From Cutibacterium modestum (GTDB taxonomy: Bacteria; Actinomycetota; Actinomycetes; Propionibacteriales; Propionibacteriaceae), in assembly GCF_008326345.1 (NCBI RefSeq), contig NZ_BJEN01000002.1, positions 124,001-188,000 of the forward strand: a stretch of 64,000 nt of DNA. The letters run 5' to 3'. Under the pieces are notes generated by a model. It was given only the letters and a program-made list of their open reading frames with translations, ran no database searches and was not told the origin of the DNA. Numbering within the stretch: position 1 is the stretch's first letter; the number at the start of each line of letters is the position of its first letter. The position numbers and the translations under genes were made by a program. Shown here piece after piece: positions 17,641 through 27,600 of this stretch.

Positions 17641-17665
17641 GGGTATCGACTAAGAGCCGATACCC
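17641..17665. promoter_or_regulatory. Inverted repeat upstream of the ABC exporter
   Basis: GGGTATCG (17641-17648) and CGATACCC (17658-17665) are perfect arms separated by 9 nt. They lie between the response regulator stop and the ABC ATPase start. The place and the 17-nt centre spacing suit an operator, possibly for the neighbouring LuxR-type regulator. A weak terminator after the regulator gene is the alternative. Confidence 0.35.
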
Positions 17666-17737
17666 TCACGCCTTAGGTGACGTGAAAAATCAAGACGGAC
17701 ATTGATGATGCCCAGTATTGAGTACGGTTTAGGTATC

Positions 17738-18394
17738 TCAAATGAGGCCGACCTCATGAGCAAATAACACGAGGCCAACCCGATCGCGGCATTCTAGTTT
17801 CGATAGTAGTCGGCCGATGTGAGTTTTTACAGTTCCCTCTGCCATGTAAAGGGTCTGCGCGATTTCGGCGTTCGTCGCTCCCTTAGCAATCTCCACCAGC
17901 ACTTCCTGTTCGCGATCCGTCAGGACCGACAGCCTCTTGTCTGCGGCCTTGGGATCGTTGGGCAGGGTGGGGACGACGTGGTCAAGCAAGCGACGAGTAG
18001 CTGATGGTGCGACGACAGCATTGCCGTCAGCAACGTTACGGATAGCGCTCAGTAGTTCCGTGGGGCGGGCGTCCTTGAGGAGGAATCCCGAGGCGCCGGC
18101 TTTGAGAGCGGCGTATACGTACTCGTCGAGGTCAAAAGTGGTGAGAATCAGCACTTTGGTGTCGAGTGGGGACGCTGTGATGCGTCGAGTGGCCTCGACA
18201 CCGTCCATCTGCGGCATCCGGATATCCATGAGGGCGACGTCCACAGGCATTCGGCGTAGCACGTCAAGGGCCTCAACACCGTTCGACGCTTCTGCGACGA
18301 CCTCCATGTCATCCTCGGACTCGATGAGCATGCGAAACCCTGAACGGACCAAGGACTGGTCGTCGACGAGGATGACGCGGATCGGATCGGGCAT
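17738..18394 (-). CDS. LuxR/NarL-family response regulator
   Basis: Protein of 218 residues. The receiver domain (1-120) has acidic residues in VILVDDQSL, the phospho-Asp in ALMDIRMPQMDG, the conserved Thr in LILTTFDLD and the Lys in LLKDARP. The C-terminal LuxR HTH (about 150-215) reads LTDREQEVLVEIAKGATNAE. Usual length. Receiver phosphorylation would drive DNA binding. No histidine kinase is adjacent. The only candidate in the window is the NarL-family kinase at 33907-35265, same strand, on the far side of the glycan island. The downstream FtsX-type ABC exporter is its likely target. Confidence 0.92.
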   Translation of the reverse strand: MPDPIRVILVDDQSLVRSGFRMLIESEDDMEVVAEASNGVEALDVLRRMPVDVALMDIRMPQMDGVEATRRITASPLDTKVLILTTFDLDEYVYAALKAGASGFLLKDARPTELLSAIRNVADGNAVVAPSATRRLLDHVVPTLPNDPKAADKRLSVLTDREQEVLVEIAKGATNAEIAQTLYMAEGTVKTHIGRLLSKLECRDRVGLVLFAHEVGLI

Positions 18395-18558
18395 GGCACC
18401 TCCAGCTGATTGTTAGTAATGGTAGGGCCCTATGGCATCCTTCACCACCGCGTACCAACGCCGCTCGTAGTAAATGCCCGATAGGTCGAGCAGTTGATGG
18501 ACCGTTGCCCTGTCATCTCCTCCCGTCACTGGGTGGATTTTGACGCTGTTAACCACTG

Positions 18559-18946
18559 TTAGCTCAGGCTCGCAGATGGCGCACCGTGCAGGAACGTGTC
18601 AGTCTCTGGATTCGCCGGGTCGTAACGGTCGCCACACCACTCTTCGGTGAATCGCTCCAAACGCTGATCGGTCGGACGAAGAAGGAGGAACATGGACGGC
18701 ATTCGCAACCATGCCGAGGGCGACGAGTGTGCCGGGTAGATGCTGAGAGAACGCCAGGACAAAGAGGATCAAAGCGGGCAGGTCCGTCACGGCGAACGCT
18801 ATGGACGTCTTTCGCTCGATGGCGACCTTCATGTCCCCAGCGTCAACCTTGCCGGTCAGCTTGGTAAGGAACGGACGCAACACTAGGCCAAGGATCAGCG
18901 TCACAAGCCAGCACAGCGATACCGTCGGCGATGTGTGGCTCTCCAT
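18559..18946 (-). pseudogene. Frameshifted, 5'-truncated copy of the small membrane-protein gene at 33285
   Basis: Translation gives LVTLILGLVLRPFLTKLTGK and LILFVLAFSQHLPG, then in another frame FLLLRPTDQRLERFTEEWCG and GDRYDPANPETDTFLHG. These match in order the intact 177-residue protein at 33285-33818 (LVTLVLGILARPFPTKLTGK, FLLLYPTEQRCERFAESWCG, GDRYNPTDPEIDKFLHA). One frameshift lies near 18690-18705 and about 35 N-terminal residues are missing. The two copies bracket the glycan island. Confidence 0.82.
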
Positions 18947-18988
18947 CGATAGCGCGGTCGTGGTGGTCGAAACTTGTGGCAGCGTGGC

Positions 18989-19813
18989 TCAACTTTTGAC
19001 AGCTCCCTCCGAGATACCGGCGATGAGTTGCTTGGCACCGACGGTAAACACCAGGAGCAGCGGGACGATGGCAATGAGTGAGGAGGCCATGAGCATGCCG
19101 TAGTCGGTGCCGTGTGCCGTCTTGAGCTGACTCAATGCCACCTGCAGGGTTAGTTTGCTCGGATCGTTGAGGACGATGAGGGGCCACATGAAGTCGTTCC
19201 ATGAGCCGATGAAGGTGAAGATCCCCAGGAATGCCATGGCCGGGCGGATGATCGGCAGACACACATGCACGTACTGGTGCCAGAAGCCGCACCCGTCCAG
19301 CGTGGCGGCCTCCAGCAGTTCCGTTGGGATGGCGTTGGTGGCGTACTGCCGCAGCCAGAACACGCCGAACGAGCTGGCCAGGGAGGGCACGATGACGGCT
19401 TTGAGATCGCCGACCCATCCAATCTTGCTCATGAGGACGAACTGCGGGATCGTCGCCAACTGGGTGGGCAGCAGAAAGGTCGCCAGGACGACGGCGAAGA
19501 GCACCTTCCGGCCGGGAAAGTCGAACTTGGCGAAGGCGAAGGCTGCCAGCGACGAGATGAACAGCACGAGCACGGAGACCGTGATCGCTACCACGGCTGT
19601 ATTGGCCATGGCAGCCCAGATGTTGACCTTCTCGGTGATGGTGCGGATGTTCTCACCCAGACGGTCTCCGGGGGTGAGCACCGGCGGGTATTTGTAGATC
19701 ACCGAGGATGGTCGGCTGGCGAGCACGAACATCCAGTAGAACGGGAACAGTGAGACCAACCCGCCCAAGGCGAGAAAAAAGTGCCGCAGAACAGTCCACA
19801 CACGTTGTCTCAT
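18989..19813 (-). CDS. Carbohydrate ABC transporter permease (MalG family)
   Basis: Protein of 274 residues with six hydrophobic segments. It has the permease loop that docks on the ATPase, EAA motif ELLEAATLDGCGFWHQYVHV, about 90 residues from the C-terminus. The ATG at 19813 overlaps the stop of the other permease as ATGA, and the frame stays open upstream only as a shadow of that gene. It would form the membrane channel with the MalF-like partner. No dedicated ATPase gene is in the cluster, so a shared MsiK-like ATPase encoded elsewhere is likely, as is common in actinobacterial sugar importers (family knowledge). The substrate is probably the mannose/GlcNAc oligosaccharide that the neighbouring hydrolases process. 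Confidence 0.9.
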   Translation of the reverse strand: MRQRVWTVLRHFFLALGGLVSLFPFYWMFVLASRPSSVIYKYPPVLTPGDRLGENIRTITEKVNIWAAMANTAVVAITVSVLVLFISSLAAFAFAKFDFPGRKVLFAVVLATFLLPTQLATIPQFVLMSKIGWVGDLKAVIVPSLASSFGVFWLRQYATNAIPTELLEAATLDGCGFWHQYVHVCLPIIRPAMAFLGIFTFIGSWNDFMWPLIVLNDPSKLTLQVALSQLKTAHGTDYGMLMASSLIAIVPLLLVFTVGAKQLIAGISEGAVKS

Positions 19814-20778
19814 CGCGCCACCTTGCGATCGTGCTCGCGGGTGACGAGCCAGTTGATGATCGAAAAGAACAGCACGACGACGAACACTCCCCAGGCGATC
19901 GTCGCGCCGTAGCCGTATCGGTTCTCCTGAAAGGCCACTGAGTAGAAGTAGAGCACCATCGTCAGGCCGGAGTTGTTCACTCCGCCCGCTGAGGCCGCCC
20001 CGGTGGACTGCGAGCTGGTGAGTACCTGGGCCTCGGTAAAACTCTGTAGTGAACCGATCGTCGACATGAGGGTGATGAACAAGACGATGGCGCGCAGCTG
20101 AGGCAGGGTGACGTGGAAGAACGTCTGCCATCCGTTCGCCCCGTCGATGGCTGCCGCTTCGTACTGTGTCTTGTCGATGGCCTGCATACCGGCAAGGATG
20201 AGCAGCGCGTTGTACCCGACGAACGACCACACCGTCAGTGACGAGATAGCGATCTTGATGCCCCACTTGCTTTGCAACCAGGCGATGTTCGACTGGCCCA
20301 ACAGGTTGCGGATGGCGTTCGCGAGCCCGAACTGGCTGGAGAAGATCGAACTGAACAGGATGCCCATAGCCACCATGGACGTGATGTTCGGTACCAGGTA
20401 GATAACCCGGTAGGTCGTGGAGAAGCGCATCGTCTTGTTCAGTATGAGGGCGACGATTGTGGCAATGATGAGCGTTGGAATCGTGCCCATCGCCCACAGG
20501 ATGAGCGTATTACCCAGCGACTTGTAGAACAGGTGATCGCTCACCAGATATCTGAAATTCTCCAGACCAACGAAGTTGGCGCGCCCTAAGCCTGACCAGT
20601 CAGTGAAGGCTAGTAGCAGGGTAAAGATCATCGGTATAGCCGCGAAGACGAGAAAAAAGAAGAAATACGGACTCAAAGCGGTGTAGACCGGCAGGGCCTT
20701 GCGCATTCGCCTGCCCACAGACGGGCGACGTAACTCGCCCGCGGGCACAGTCTTGGTGATGGTGCTGGGAAGACTCAT
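19810..20778 (-). CDS. Carbohydrate ABC transporter permease (MalF family)
   Basis: Protein of 322 residues with six to seven hydrophobic segments, the first near 33-55 (ALSPYFFFFLVFAAIPMIF). The EAA docking motif reads YEAAAIDGANGWQTFFHVTL, near residue 230. It shares four bases with the MalG-like gene after it and lies 30 nt after the binding-protein gene, so the order SBP-permease-permease is a normal importer operon on the minus strand. Transcription starts in the divergent spacer shared with the DeoR regulator. Confidence 0.9.
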   Translation of the reverse strand: MSLPSTITKTVPAGELRRPSVGRRMRKALPVYTALSPYFFFFLVFAAIPMIFTLLLAFTDWSGLGRANFVGLENFRYLVSDHLFYKSLGNTLILWAMGTIPTLIIATIVALILNKTMRFSTTYRVIYLVPNITSMVAMGILFSSIFSSQFGLANAIRNLLGQSNIAWLQSKWGIKIAISSLTVWSFVGYNALLILAGMQAIDKTQYEAAAIDGANGWQTFFHVTLPQLRAIVLFITLMSTIGSLQSFTEAQVLTSSQSTGAASAGGVNNSGLTMVLYFYSVAFQENRYGYGATIAWGVFVVVLFFSIINWLVTREHDRKVAR

Positions 20779-20808
20779 CTCGTCACAGAACTCACTCGGG
20801 AAGCTGCG

Positions 20809-22113
20809 TCACTTGACGGTGAGGTGTAGTTGTTTGGCGATCCGCTTGGCCTCAGAGACGGCATCGTGCCAGGCAGTTTCGGGATTCTTGCCCGAGGATT
20901 CGACCTGCTCCAACTGGGCCGTGAATGGGGCGGAGACGGTACCGGAGTTCGAGTCCTCAAAGAGCGGACGCACCGATTCGGCAGCCTCCGCGAAGACTTT
21001 CGCGGCATGCTGGCCGCCGAGGAACCCTACCGGTCCGGAGACCTTCGGGTCGTCGTAGGCCTTGGGAGAGACGGGAAAGTTGCCATTGTGGTCGTACTCA
21101 CGCACCTGAGACTTCACGCTGAGCAGCTCACGGATTGCGGCGAAGGAGGCTTTGGGATCGGATACACCGGCTGGGATGGACAGGAACGAGCCACCCTGGT
21201 TGATAGCTGGGCCGGGGTGGGCGCATACCCGCCACTTGCCCTTGGTGCTCGGGGCGTCAACCATGAGGTCAGCCAAGTGCCAGGAGGCACCGAAGTCAGC
21301 GGGTAGACGCCCCTCGTTGACAGCAGCGGCTGAATCGGATGTGTTGGACTTGATTGCGGCGACGATACCAGCCTTGAACGCCTTGACGGCGATGTCCCAG
21401 GCGTTGCGAATATGGTCCTGGTCGCCGATAAAGGTCTTTTTCTCGTCAATGAATCCCTTGCCTGATTGCGGCCAGACGGTATCGAACAGGCCGGCCGAGT
21501 TGCGTACCAGGTAAGTCTTGTCCTTGGCGGCCAGCATGTTGGTGCCAAACTCTACGAAGGCGTCCCAGGTGGTGATCTGGGCGGCGACCTTGTCGGGTTC
21601 GGTGGGCAGCTTGGCCTGCTCGAAGATGTCGGCGCGGTAGAACAGGACGGTGGGGCCGATATCGGAGGGGATGCCCAGCTGTTTGCCATCGGTGGTGGTG
21701 GCCTGAGCCCACTTCCAGTCCAGGAAGTTGGACTTGATGTCCTTGGCTCCCAAGGTATTGAGGTCGACGAAGTGGTCAGCATGGTCACGGAAGAAGGCGA
21801 TGTCTTCCCCCTTGACGCCAGTGAGGTCGGGCAGTCCGGAGCCCGCGGTGAAGGTTGTGGTGAGCTTCTGCTTGAAATCGCCGCCAATGACGTCCTGACG
21901 CACGCTATAGGACGGTAGCGCCTTGGAGACGGCAGCCAGTGTCTGATTGTCGAAGCCTTCCGGCCAGATCCACAGGACGAGCTTCTTAGCGTCACCGGCG
22001 TCCTTGTCGGACGTGGGCTCGGTGGAGGTGGAGCATCCGGTCAACGCCGACACTCCCAACACGCCCAATCCGGCGAGGCCGCCGGAGAGCAGATGGCGAC
22101 GCGACAAATTCAT
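20809..22113 (-). CDS. Carbohydrate ABC transporter substrate-binding lipoprotein
   Basis: Protein of 434 residues. A signal peptide with RR (MNLSRRHLL) runs to a lipobox ending SALTGC (Cys near 27), so the mature protein is lipid-anchored outside the membrane. The rest has the two-lobe fold of family 1 solute-binding proteins, with the segment KTFIGDQDHIRNAWDIAVKA and aromatic-rich C-terminal half. It captures an oligosaccharide for the two downstream permeases. Because the cluster's glycosidases lack signal peptides, intact or trimmed glycans must enter through this system. The exact ligand cannot be read from sequence. Confidence 0.9.
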   Translation of the reverse strand: MNLSRRHLLSGGLAGLGVLGVSALTGCSTSTEPTSDKDAGDAKKLVLWIWPEGFDNQTLAAVSKALPSYSVRQDVIGGDFKQKLTTTFTAGSGLPDLTGVKGEDIAFFRDHADHFVDLNTLGAKDIKSNFLDWKWAQATTTDGKQLGIPSDIGPTVLFYRADIFEQAKLPTEPDKVAAQITTWDAFVEFGTNMLAAKDKTYLVRNSAGLFDTVWPQSGKGFIDEKKTFIGDQDHIRNAWDIAVKAFKAGIVAAIKSNTSDSAAAVNEGRLPADFGASWHLADLMVDAPSTKGKWRVCAHPGPAINQGGSFLSIPAGVSDPKASFAAIRELLSVKSQVREYDHNGNFPVSPKAYDDPKVSGPVGFLGGQHAAKVFAEAAESVRPLFEDSNSGTVSAPFTAQLEQVESSGKNPETAWHDAVSEAKRIAKQLHLTVK

Positions 22114-22456
22114 GAGGTTCCTCCTTGGGTTGAACGGGAATCGTCACTGACAAAATCGCTCAAAAATGTTCAGATGGGGGTGGGCTGCGAACCAACCCGT
22201 CATGGTGCGAACGCCTTTTCGGGGGATTTGTGGCTCGTGTACCCACCAGGGGTTCAGGATGTCACGGCTATGTGCAACCGAGGTTAACGGTAGGTAATCT
22301 CCAGGCAACGACCTTGTCAAAGCTTGATTCGAGGGTGGGCAAACCAACCGGCAGAGGTTGGCTCGTGAGATCACTGTAGCGGTCAGTGGGCGATAGAATG
22401 ACGAAAAGTGATTGAATTGACGGAAGCTTATAGACCGGTGCCCATAGATCGCTACC
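22114..22456. promoter_or_regulatory. Divergent regulatory spacer of the glycan island
   Basis: The 343-nt gene-free stretch lies between the binding-protein gene and the DeoR regulator and must hold both promoters. It contains an inverted repeat CCAACC (22344-22349) / GGTTGG (22356-22361) with a 6-nt gap, and TCAAAGCTTGA with short inverted arms at about 22317-22327. Either could bind the DeoR-type regulator. I see no confident -35/-10 pair. Confidence 0.4.
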
Positions 22457-23218
22457 ATGGAGCACATGCTCAAGGCCGCTCGTCATGACGCGATCGTCGA
22501 ACTGCTCCGCGACCGGCCTGCCATGCGCACCGTCGACATTGCTCGGAATTTGAACGTGAGCCTGGCTACTGTCCGACGCGACTGCATTGCCCTGGAGGAT
22601 AAAGGTGTCATCGAGCGCTCCTGGGGAAGCATCCAACTCGCCTTCAACGTGGATGATCACTTTGGTGACGTCATGAACTATCGCACTCAAGCCAAAGCCG
22701 CGATCGCCCGCAAGGCCGCCGAGCTCGTCCGCGACGGCGACACAATCATCATGGACATTGGCACTACCGTCCACCACTTGTCTGGGTTGCTCGCCGGGAG
22801 CTCCATCACTGTACTTACTGCCTCCCTGCCTGTCTTTGAGGCCCTCAAGAGCGCCCCGGATGTCACTGTGGTTGTGCTTGGGGGAGCGTGGTCGGAGCGT
22901 TACCAGTGCTTTGACGGCCAGTTCGTCGCTGACGCGCTGACCCACCACCAGGCTGACCTGGCTTTCCTAGGCTGTTCAGGGGTGAACGCCAACGGGCGGG
23001 TGCGTGACACGAGTCGCTCCCAGGCCCAGATCAAGCAAGCGATCGTCGATGCGGCGAGCCGCAGCTACCTGCTCGTCGACTCCGAAAAGTTCCCCGGTAC
23101 CGGGGCGCACTCACCCTTCACCATCGACGAGGTCACCGGCATCATCACGTCCGGGCCACCGCCTCCGGACTTCGACGCACACTGCGAATTAACAGGCATG
23201 GAGGTCATTACCGCATGA
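22457..23218 (+). CDS. DeoR-family sugar-responsive transcriptional regulator
   Basis: Protein of 253 residues. The N-terminal winged HTH (about 1-60) contains VDIARNLNVSLATVRRDCIALE, and the C-terminal DeoR sensor domain (about 75-230) includes GDTIIMDIGTTVHHL and DLAFLGCSGVNANGRVRD. The family represses sugar operons and releases DNA on binding a phosphorylated sugar. The gene starts at 22457 (ATG at 22466 is possible) and overlaps the GH4 gene by ATGA. It therefore leads the catabolic operon and probably also controls the divergent importer. Its effector may be a product of the PfkB kinase or a sugar phosphate released by GH4. Confidence 0.9.
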   Translation: MEHMLKAARHDAIVELLRDRPAMRTVDIARNLNVSLATVRRDCIALEDKGVIERSWGSIQLAFNVDDHFGDVMNYRTQAKAAIARKAAELVRDGDTIIMDIGTTVHHLSGLLAGSSITVLTASLPVFEALKSAPDVTVVVLGGAWSERYQCFDGQFVADALTHHQADLAFLGCSGVNANGRVRDTSRSQAQIKQAIVDAASRSYLLVDSEKFPGTGAHSPFTIDEVTGIITSGPPPPDFDAHCELTGMEVITA

Positions 23219-24603
23219 AACTCACCATTCTCGGTGGTGGGGGGTTCCGCGTCCCGTTGGTATTCAAGGCTCTTGCGCGCGACACCTCACCGCAGCGAGT
23301 CACCGAACTGCGGCTCTACGACACCGACTCCCTCCGGCTAGGCGTTATCGAAACAGTTTTGGCCCAGCTGACCCCCACCTTGCCACACCCACCGTTGGTC
23401 GTGGCCACCACAGACCTGCGCACTGCCTTGGCGGGCACCGACTTCATCTTTTCGGCTATCCGTGTTGCCGGTACTCGCGGACGCGCCCTTGATGAGTCGA
23501 TATGCCTAGCTCGCGGGGTCATCGGTCAGGAAACCGTCGGGGCTGGCGGTATCTCGTACGCGCTGCGAGGGATCCCGGTGGTGCTCGATCTCGTCGAGCA
23601 GATCACGCAGTACGCCCCCGACGCCAAGGTCATCAACTTTACTAACCCGGCGGGGGTGATGACCGAGGTCATGCAGCGTCGCCTGGGAGACCAGGTGGTG
23701 GGCATCTGCGACTCACCGGTGGGCCTTGCCCGTCGCATCCTCACCACCCTTCAGGGCGCTGGGCTGGCACCGGACGACCTGGGATCCCTGTTCGACGGAA
23801 ACGGACGTGTCCACATCGGCTACAGCGGGCTCAACCATCTGGGCTGGATCACCGGTCTGGAGGTCGACGGGACCGACGTCCTGCCGCGTCTGCTTGAGCG
23901 TCCCGACCTTATCGAGAATTTCGAGGAGGGTCGGCTCTTCGGTGCTGACCTGGTGCAAGCCTTGGGTGCCGTGCCCAACGAGTACCTGCACTACTACTAC
24001 TTCGCACGCGACGACCTCGCCGTTGACAAGGCAGCAGAGGCCCCGCGCGGAGCGTTCCTGGAGGCACAGCAGCGTTGCTTCTACACCAAGGCCCAACATG
24101 CTGACGACGTCGCCGGGCTGTGGGAGGCCACCCGTTTGGAGCGCGAGGAGACGTACATGGCCACCAACCGCGAGGTCTCGGGTGAATTCGAGCGCGATGA
24201 CGCCGACTTGGAGACTGGCGGATACGACAAGGTTGCCCTCGCGATTATGCACGCCATCGCCAACGACGTGCCCGCCGAGCTTGTCTTCAATGTCGCCAAC
24301 CACGGGGCCCTTCCCGACCTGCCCGACGAGGCCGTCGTGGAGATCCCGTGTCGGGTCGATGGTACAGGTATCTATCGATTGCCTGCCCCACCGCTGCCTG
24401 ACCACGCCCGAGGGCTCGTTGTCAACGCCAAGTACGTCGAGCAGCGCACGATCGATGCTGCCGTCAACCACAGCCGCACGGACGCCTTGCTGGCCCTCGG
24501 CCACCACCCGCTCGTCGACTCGGTATACGTCGCCAAGCAACTCCTCAACGACTTCGCCGACGCTTTCGACGGCTTGGACTATCTCGTGGACGACCATGCA
24601 TAA
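23215..24603 (+). CDS. Glycoside hydrolase family 4 (6-phospho-beta-glucosidase-like)
   Basis: Protein of 462 residues. GH4 enzymes use NAD and a divalent metal in an oxidation-elimination mechanism. The Rossmann loop is at the start (LTILGGGGFRVPLV), and NFTNPAGVMTEV and the metal Cys in VGICDSPVGLARR are visible. The motif at that Cys normally signals substrate (CNVP for 6-phospho-beta-glucosidases, CDMP for 6-phospho-alpha-glucosidases, CHN/CHS for unphosphorylated substrates). Here it is CDSP, so the specificity cannot be called. The start overlaps the regulator stop (ATGA) and the stop overlaps the GH38 start, so it is tightly coupled. Confidence 0.87.
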   Translation: MKLTILGGGGFRVPLVFKALARDTSPQRVTELRLYDTDSLRLGVIETVLAQLTPTLPHPPLVVATTDLRTALAGTDFIFSAIRVAGTRGRALDESICLARGVIGQETVGAGGISYALRGIPVVLDLVEQITQYAPDAKVINFTNPAGVMTEVMQRRLGDQVVGICDSPVGLARRILTTLQGAGLAPDDLGSLFDGNGRVHIGYSGLNHLGWITGLEVDGTDVLPRLLERPDLIENFEEGRLFGADLVQALGAVPNEYLHYYYFARDDLAVDKAAEAPRGAFLEAQQRCFYTKAQHADDVAGLWEATRLEREETYMATNREVSGEFERDDADLETGGYDKVALAIMHAIANDVPAELVFNVANHGALPDLPDEAVVEIPCRVDGTGIYRLPAPPLPDHARGLVVNAKYVEQRTIDAAVNHSRTDALLALGHHPLVDSVYVAKQLLNDFADAFDGLDYLVDDHA

Positions 24604-27600
24604 TCACACCGACCTCACCCAGGACCGGATCGGCTACCTCAAGGAACGTCTCGAACGAGAACTTACCTGGCAGATCTGCCCGTTGGAGGTGACAGCCTGG
24701 CCGGTCCCTGGCGAGCCGGTGGGTTTCGCGCAGGCTACCGCCGCCGACTACCAGCCGTTCCCGCCTGGCACGTGGTGGGGTGCCCCGTGGAGCACCTGGT
24801 GGCTGCACGTCACTGGCACTCTTCCTGCTGGCCATGCCGACAAAGAGGTTGACCTATCGATAGACCTCGGATTCGTCGGTGACTGGGCCGGAAACCAGTC
24901 CGAGGCGATGGTGTACACCCCCGCAGGGCGTCCTCTCAAGGCCCTCAACCCACGCAACCATAGGATCGCGCTCAACCACGGGGTGCTAGCCAAACGGTTC
25001 GCCGAGGAGGGTGAACCCCTTATCGCGGCCGACGGGCGTGTCGAGGTGTGGGTGGAGGCCGCCGGCAATCCGAACATGACCCTGCACCTGGGTGGCCCCA
25101 CCGAGCTGGGAGACCGTCGCACTGCAGGCAATGAGCCACTGTGGCAGTTCAAGGGAGCAGAGCTTTCAGTGCGCCGCAATGAGGTGTGGGGTTTGTGGCT
25201 CGACGTTGACATCCTCGACGGGCTCATGCACCAGCTGCCAGCCGACTCCACTCATCGGGCTCGATTGCTCCACGGCTTGGAACGGGCTGCTGACGAGGTC
25301 GATCACCATGGGATCATCGCCGGTGCCGCGCAGGCCCGCCGGATCCTTGCTGAGTACCTGAATTCAGGGGCCAACTCGTCGGCCCAGCAGATGACGGCCA
25401 TCGGACACGCGCACATCGACTCAGCGTGGCTGTGGCCATTGCGTGAAACCCGCCGCAAGGTGGTACGCACCTTCTCCAACGTCGTCGCCCTGGCCGAGGA
25501 GTATCCCGACTTCCACTTCGCCTGCACCAGCGCCCAGCATTACGCCTGGCTCAAAGACTCCTCTCCGGAACTTTTTGAGCGCGTCAGGGACGCCATCGAG
25601 CGGGGCCAATGGCACCCGGTGAGCGGCATGTGGGTGGAGTCCGACACCAACCTGCCCTCCGGGGAGTCATTGGTGCGACAGTTCACCAACGGTCTGCGAT
25701 GGATGCGCGACCACCTTGGGGTGCGTCCGGACTGCCTGTGGCTGCCAGATTCCTTCGGCTACACCGGTGCGCTGCCTCAGATCGCCCGATTGGCCGGCAT
25801 GAACTGGTTCTTCACCCAAAAACTTAGTTGGAACACGGCGAACACCCTTCCCCATCACACCTTCTGGTGGGAGGGCATCGACGGGACTCGGATCTGGGCG
25901 CATTTTCCGCCGGTGGACTGCTACGACTCAATCGTCAGCGCCCAAGAGGTCAAAAAGGCCGAGGCGAACTTCAAGGAGAAGGGTGTGGCCCGGCGCTCGA
26001 TCTTGCCATTCGGATACGGAGACGGTGGTGGTGGGCCCACCGCCGAACAGGTGGAACGTGTCCACCGGTTCGCCGACTTGGAGGACGCCCCTCAGGTGCA
26101 GCTGGGATCGCCCGGTGACTACTTCGACGGCGCTCGTGATGACTACCCGCAGGCCCCAGTGTGGCGCGGCGAGATGTACCTGGAATTCCATCGAGGCGTC
26201 TACACCTCCGTCCATGGTCTCAAATACGGTAACCGATGCGCTGAGGCTAAGCTCGCAGCTGCCGAATGGTTAGCGACCGTGGCAGCCCGCGTCGGCCACC
26301 CCTACCCTCACGAGCAGCTGGAGCAGCTGTGGCGGCGCACCCTGTTGCTGCAGTTCCACGACATCCTGCCCGGGTCTTCGATTGCGTGGGTGAACCAAGA
26401 AGCCATCGCTGAGTTCACCGCCATTCGTGCTGAGTTGGATCAGCTCATGAACGACGCCTGGCAGGCACTGTCACAGACAGGTGGCGAGGAGAGAGCGGGG
26501 CTGAGCCTGGTCAATCCCTCCCAGACGGATCGTCGCGATGTCGTCACCGTCGACGGTCGACCCACGCTCGTGCAGGTGCCAGCCATGGCGGCGGAACCGC
26601 TGACCGATGCCGTGGTCGAACCCGAGCACTCGGTACATTCGCAGTCCGGACGCAAGACGATCCGGATGACCAATGGATTGGTCGAGGTGTGTATCGGTGC
26701 CAGCGACGGGCTGGTAAACTCGATCGTCGACCTGGTGGCTGGCCGCGAAGTTTTACTGCCCGGGCAGTGCGCCAACCGGCTTGTCCTGCACCCCGACCAC
26801 CCCGACTGTTTTGATGCCTGGGAGCTGCAGCGCCAGTACCGGCACAGCGCCGACCCGGTCGACGAGGTCGCCGACCTGTCCGTCGTCGAGGACCCGCTGC
26901 GAAGCACCGTGCGGATCGAACGATGCGCTGAGAACTCCAACTTCATCCAGACTGTCACCCTGAACGCCGACAGCCGGGCGGTTGAGTTCAGCCTCGACAT
27001 CGACTGGGCGGAGCGGGCCCGCGTGCTCAAGGTGGACTTCCCCCTCGATGTGGCTGCACGTACCAGCATCGATGAGATCCAGTTCGGCCACATCGAGCGA
27101 CCAATTGGTGCCAACACGTCCTGGGACGACGCTCACTTCGAGAGTTGCGGTCAGCGGTGGATGCTGCTGGGCGAGCCCGGCTACGCCATCGCATTGGTCA
27201 ACCAGTCCAACTATGGCCACGATGTGAACCCGGCGGGCGGGGACGATCACACTCCCCCTGGTGGAGTGATGGCTCGGCTCACCCTGCTGCGTTCCCCCCA
27301 GAGCCCAGATCCTCACCCAGACCGAGGACGTCACCATCTCGTCTACAGCCTGCTCGTTGACGCCGACATCGCCTCGGCGCACGTCGAAGCGGCACGCCTC
27401 AACCAGCCGCTCGAGGTACGCGACGGCGCGCTGCGTCTGCGCAGCCTAGCCCGAATCGAGTCGGTGCGCGGCATGGCCGTCATTGATGCCGTCAAACAGG
27501 CTTTCGACGGCTCGGGGGATCTCGTCGTGCGGCTGCATGAGGCTGACGGAGGCCGCAGCCGGGTGCGTCTGCTGTTGGACCGAGGCGGCAAACCCACCGA

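Noticed and set aside
19814-20497. Upstream in-frame extension of the MalG-like permease
   Set aside because: It overlaps the MalF-like permease on the same strand and has His/Arg-rich, non-protein-like composition. ATGA overlap at 19813 is the natural start.
23726-24595. Open frame that extends the alpha-mannosidase upstream by 290 codons
   Set aside because: It is a shadow of the GH4 gene, low-complexity Ser/Thr/Pro/Arg text. The ATG at 24596 gives the normal GH38 length.
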